Shown here: in pieces, positions 7,444 to 9,412 of the stretch
Layout: each line of letters opens with the position of its first letter
Position numbering within the stretch: position 1 is the first letter of the stretch
Assembly (NCBI GenBank): GCA_002500925.1
Contig: DLTN01000075.1
Location: forward strand, 1 to 9,412
Origin: Gemmatimonadales bacterium UBA7835
Lineage (GTDB): Bacteria; Gemmatimonadota; Gemmatimonadetes; Longimicrobiales; Gaopeijiaceae
Length of the DNA stretch: 9,412 nt
Direction: 5' to 3'
Made by a program: the position numbers and the translations under genes
Notes under the pieces: model-generated
Told to the model about the DNA's origin: nothing
What the model saw: the letters and a program-made list of their open reading frames with translations, nothing else
The model's database searches: none

Positions 7444-9412
7444 ATAATCCTCACCTCGCCTTTGCCCGCATCAAGGCGGACCATTTGGCCATTCTCAAGC
7501 TTCTTGAGTGGGTCACCCTCTACACCGACCACGGTAGGTATACCAAGCTCACGAGCGACTACTGCCGAATGGGACAATAAGCTTCCTCGCTCGATAATTA
7601 GACCTGAGCATGCTGGGAAAGCCGGAACCCACCCCGGGTCAGTGCGCTCGGTGACAAGGATCTCCCCGTCTAACCCTTCCGTGTCCTCAAAGCTATGCGC
7701 GACCCGCACACGTGCTTCTACAACTCCTGGGCAACACGATGTCCCTTGCAAAACATTCGGGTCGTTAGATCCACGGTCTTTTAGTAGGTCAAGGCTTTGT
7801 AGCAGGCCCGGATGCCTGAGGGTCGCACCGACCGCTCCCCTTGTCAGGAATCGGTTTGGCGGCGCCGCGGAACTGCGATACTCCTCGTACTCACTTCGAC
7901 GAATTTCAGACAGTTTTGACAGCTCAAGGGTTGTAGCTCGTCCATCAGTAAAAGCAATGATCTCCTCAATAGTGAGGTAGAAGACATCATCTTCCCGTTC
8001 CAGAGCCCCGAGCGCCGCCAGATTACTCCCGACGCCGCGAAATATCTGACGCACAACGCCAAACGTACGGGTACGCTCGAACCGGAGTCGTTCCCGATCG
8101 CCAACTGCCCGACGTGTCCACCGCAGTATAGAAAAATAGTAAGCACTACGAATACTGTTCAGGCGCTCTCGGACAATTGCCTCAGCATCCTCACGTATCT
8201 CCCGTTTCCGCGCTTCGATCTCCTCAGATGGCGGAACTCCATGGCGTACATAGCCCTGTACGCTAGCCACCACCATGTGAGGACGATCGTGGTAGTCGAG
8301 CGTCTCAAGCTTCAGTTCATCAACACAGCGGTAGCCATACTCAGCGATGTAGGACTCGAATCGCTCCTTGAGATGTGGGGCGAACCCTCCCTGTAACGAT
8401 CTCCAGAACTCCTCCGGAGCCTCTTCAAGCAAACGCCTGCGAACTTCGGGATCACCGTCAATTTCTTCGGCGATCTCCAACAGAAGACGCATCGGCTCAG
8501 TGCTCTTGAGATCTCCACTGCCGCACAGAAGGTCATTCTGCAATGATGCTGCCTCATCTGCCCCATCCCTAGCAATCCATTTTTCGGTCAGAGTTTTGAG
8601 TGTGCCGAAGGCAATCATGCAACGAGTGTCATTGACGATCGGTGCTTTCCAATGCTTGAGCGCCCCGTCGAGTAACTGGTGGTAGAGGTCCACCTGCTGG
8701 GGAAGACTGAGGTTGGCGAGGTTGGCCTCTTCCATAGGACGACACACTCGGTCCACCCTTGAGAGGAAGAGTTCGTTCGCTCGTGCTCCACCCAGCATGT
8801 GCACTGCGAGCCGCACCACCAATCCCACTCTTTTCAAAAGCCCGTAATCGGGCGCTTCGTCTACTAGGGAGTCGAAGAGCGGCTGGAGGTCGACTTCAAG
8901 TGATTGCTTCACCCCCATCATGGTTTCCATAAATGACCCACTCTTTCCGAGGAGGGGAAAGAGCGAAAGGAGTCTGTACCAATTCAGTAGGTTGTAGTAA
9001 ATACGCCCTCGGATGAGTCCGAGCATGTTGAGGAACGTGCTGTCGTGCTCTTCAATCACGCTCTGCGGTACACCCAGCAGACGACACGTCTGGAAGTAGA
9101 CCTCTCGGTATGCGTGATTCACATGAGAGAACGTCAGGGGGGTCGTGACGCCCGAGTAGCTCTCAACGATGTTTGAGTTGTCCCAGATGGTGACTGCAGT
9201 TCCTGCGATACCCTCATCAAATACGGCATCCGGTGGCAATGTCGTGATCGGTCGTGTTTGAAGAGCAAACAGTCGTCCAGCGGATGTCGCCCACTCGAGG
9301 TCCTGAGGTACTCCAAGTTCGTTTTCTAGGCGGAGAACCAAGTCCGCTATCTCATGAACTTCGTCGGGAGTGAGAGACGCCTTTTGTGCTCGGTCATCCT
9401 CAATCTTGACCT
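7440..9412 (-). CDS. PEP-synthase-like / rifampin-phosphotransferase-like dikinase, 5' end cut by the window edge
   Basis: This is the C-terminal part of a PEP-utilising-family enzyme. The frame stays open to the right edge, so the true start and most of the ATP-grasp domain are outside. The first in-frame TTG (9341) is probably not the start, because the 23 codons before it already read as family sequence. Numbering from that codon: the end of the ATP-binding domain is at 10-34 (VPQDLEWA, then LQTRPITTL); a linker with NIVESYSGVTTPLTFSH is at 57-73; a helical substrate-domain-like region with the family's DDVFYLTIEEI runs to about 460; and the swivelling phosphohistidine domain is at about 530-633, with catalytic His591 in LLSHSAVVARELGIP. 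The protein ends 42 residues after that His, so the C-terminal PEP/pyruvate barrel of true PEP synthase is absent. This order matches rifampin phosphotransferases, which move the ATP beta-phosphate to an alcohol through His. The substrate here is unknown. The stop overlaps the start of the next gene by 4 bases. Confidence 0.88.
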   Translation of the reverse strand, partial: VKIEDDRAQKASLTPDEVHEIADLVLRLENELGVPQDLEWATSAGRLFALQTRPITTLPPDAVFDEGIAGTAVTIWDNSNIVESYSGVTTPLTFSHVNHAYREVYFQTCRLLGVPQSVIEEHDSTFLNMLGLIRGRIYYNLLNWYRLLSLFPLLGKSGSFMETMMGVKQSLEVDLQPLFDSLVDEAPDYGLLKRVGLVVRLAVHMLGGARANELFLSRVDRVCRPMEEANLANLSLPQQVDLYHQLLDGALKHWKAPIVNDTRCMIAFGTLKTLTEKWIARDGADEAASLQNDLLCGSGDLKSTEPMRLLLEIAEEIDGDPEVRRRLLEEAPEEFWRSLQGGFAPHLKERFESYIAEYGYRCVDELKLETLDYHDRPHMVVASVQGYVRHGVPPSEEIEARKREIREDAEAIVRERLNSIRSAYYFSILRWTRRAVGDRERLRFERTRTFGVVRQIFRGVGSNLAALGALEREDDVFYLTIEEIIAFTDGRATTLELSKLSEIRRSEYEEYRSSAAPPNRFLTRGAVGATLRHPGLLQSLDLLKDRGSNDPNVLQGTSCCPGVVEARVRVAHSFEDTEGLDGEILVTERTDPGWVPAFPACSGLIIERGSLLSHSAVVARELGIPTVVGVEGDPLKKLENGQMVRLDAGKGEVRII
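7449..7457 (-). promoter_or_regulatory. Ribosome binding site fixing the TTG start of the GNAT gene
   Basis: On the minus strand GAGGTGAGG lies inside the last codons of the dikinase gene. GAGGTG ends 8 bases before the TTG at 7443, and the second GAGG ends 5 bases before it. No other plausible start exists nearby, so this site is the main reason for accepting a TTG start. Confidence 0.7.

Noticed and set aside
7405..7980. A 191-codon plus-strand open frame
   Set aside because: It is antisense to the conserved phosphohistidine domain, and its translation is rich in Ser, Arg, Pro and Thr with no recognisable motif.
9339..9341. TTG as the start of the dikinase gene
   Set aside because: The frame is open to the window edge and the upstream residues already resemble the family (TPDEVHEIADL leading into LRLENELGVPQDLEWA), so this is an internal Leu codon.
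1..9412. CRISPR array, tRNA, rRNA or insertion sequence
   Set aside because: No regularly spaced direct repeats, cloverleaf-like sequence, rRNA segment, transposase or terminal inverted repeats were seen; nearly all of the window is conserved coding sequence.

Overview
The window is almost entirely coding and reads as one bacterial operon on the minus strand. Six genes follow one another from the right edge to position 154, with junctions from an 11-base overlap to a 33-base gap. Overlapping starts and stops, Shine-Dalgarno sites and GTG/TTG starts show a bacterium of moderate to fairly high GC. I cannot place it taxonomically. A soluble class I-type HMG-CoA reductase and a large RND/MMPL transporter fit several phyla.

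In transcription order (right to left) the genes are: (1) a PEP-synthase-like/rifampin-phosphotransferase-like dikinase, cut by the right edge (9412-7440); (2) a two-domain GNAT acyltransferase with a TTG start (7443-6343); (3) HMG-CoA reductase (6309-5020); (4) a BtaA/DUF3419-type SAM-dependent 3-amino-3-carboxypropyl transferase (5006-3885); (5) a phytol/dolichol-kinase-family membrane protein with a long extra membrane domain (3895-2519); (6) a 12-TM RND/MMPL exporter (2493-154). The last 153 bases hold no gene. They contain a hairpin that could end the operon and an 18-base perfect palindrome that looks like an operator.

Read together, the genes suggest a lipid or isoprenoid tailoring and export pathway. 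HMG-CoA reductase would supply mevalonate. The polyprenol-kinase-like protein would act on an isoprenoid alcohol or related lipid. The BtaA-like enzyme would add an aminocarboxypropyl (homoserine-type) head group, the GNAT could acylate an amine, the dikinase could phosphorylate an alcohol, and the RND protein could export the product. The family assignments are well supported by motifs. The joint pathway is inference, and I do not recognise this gene combination as a described system. The start of the operon, its promoter and any further genes lie to the right of the window.
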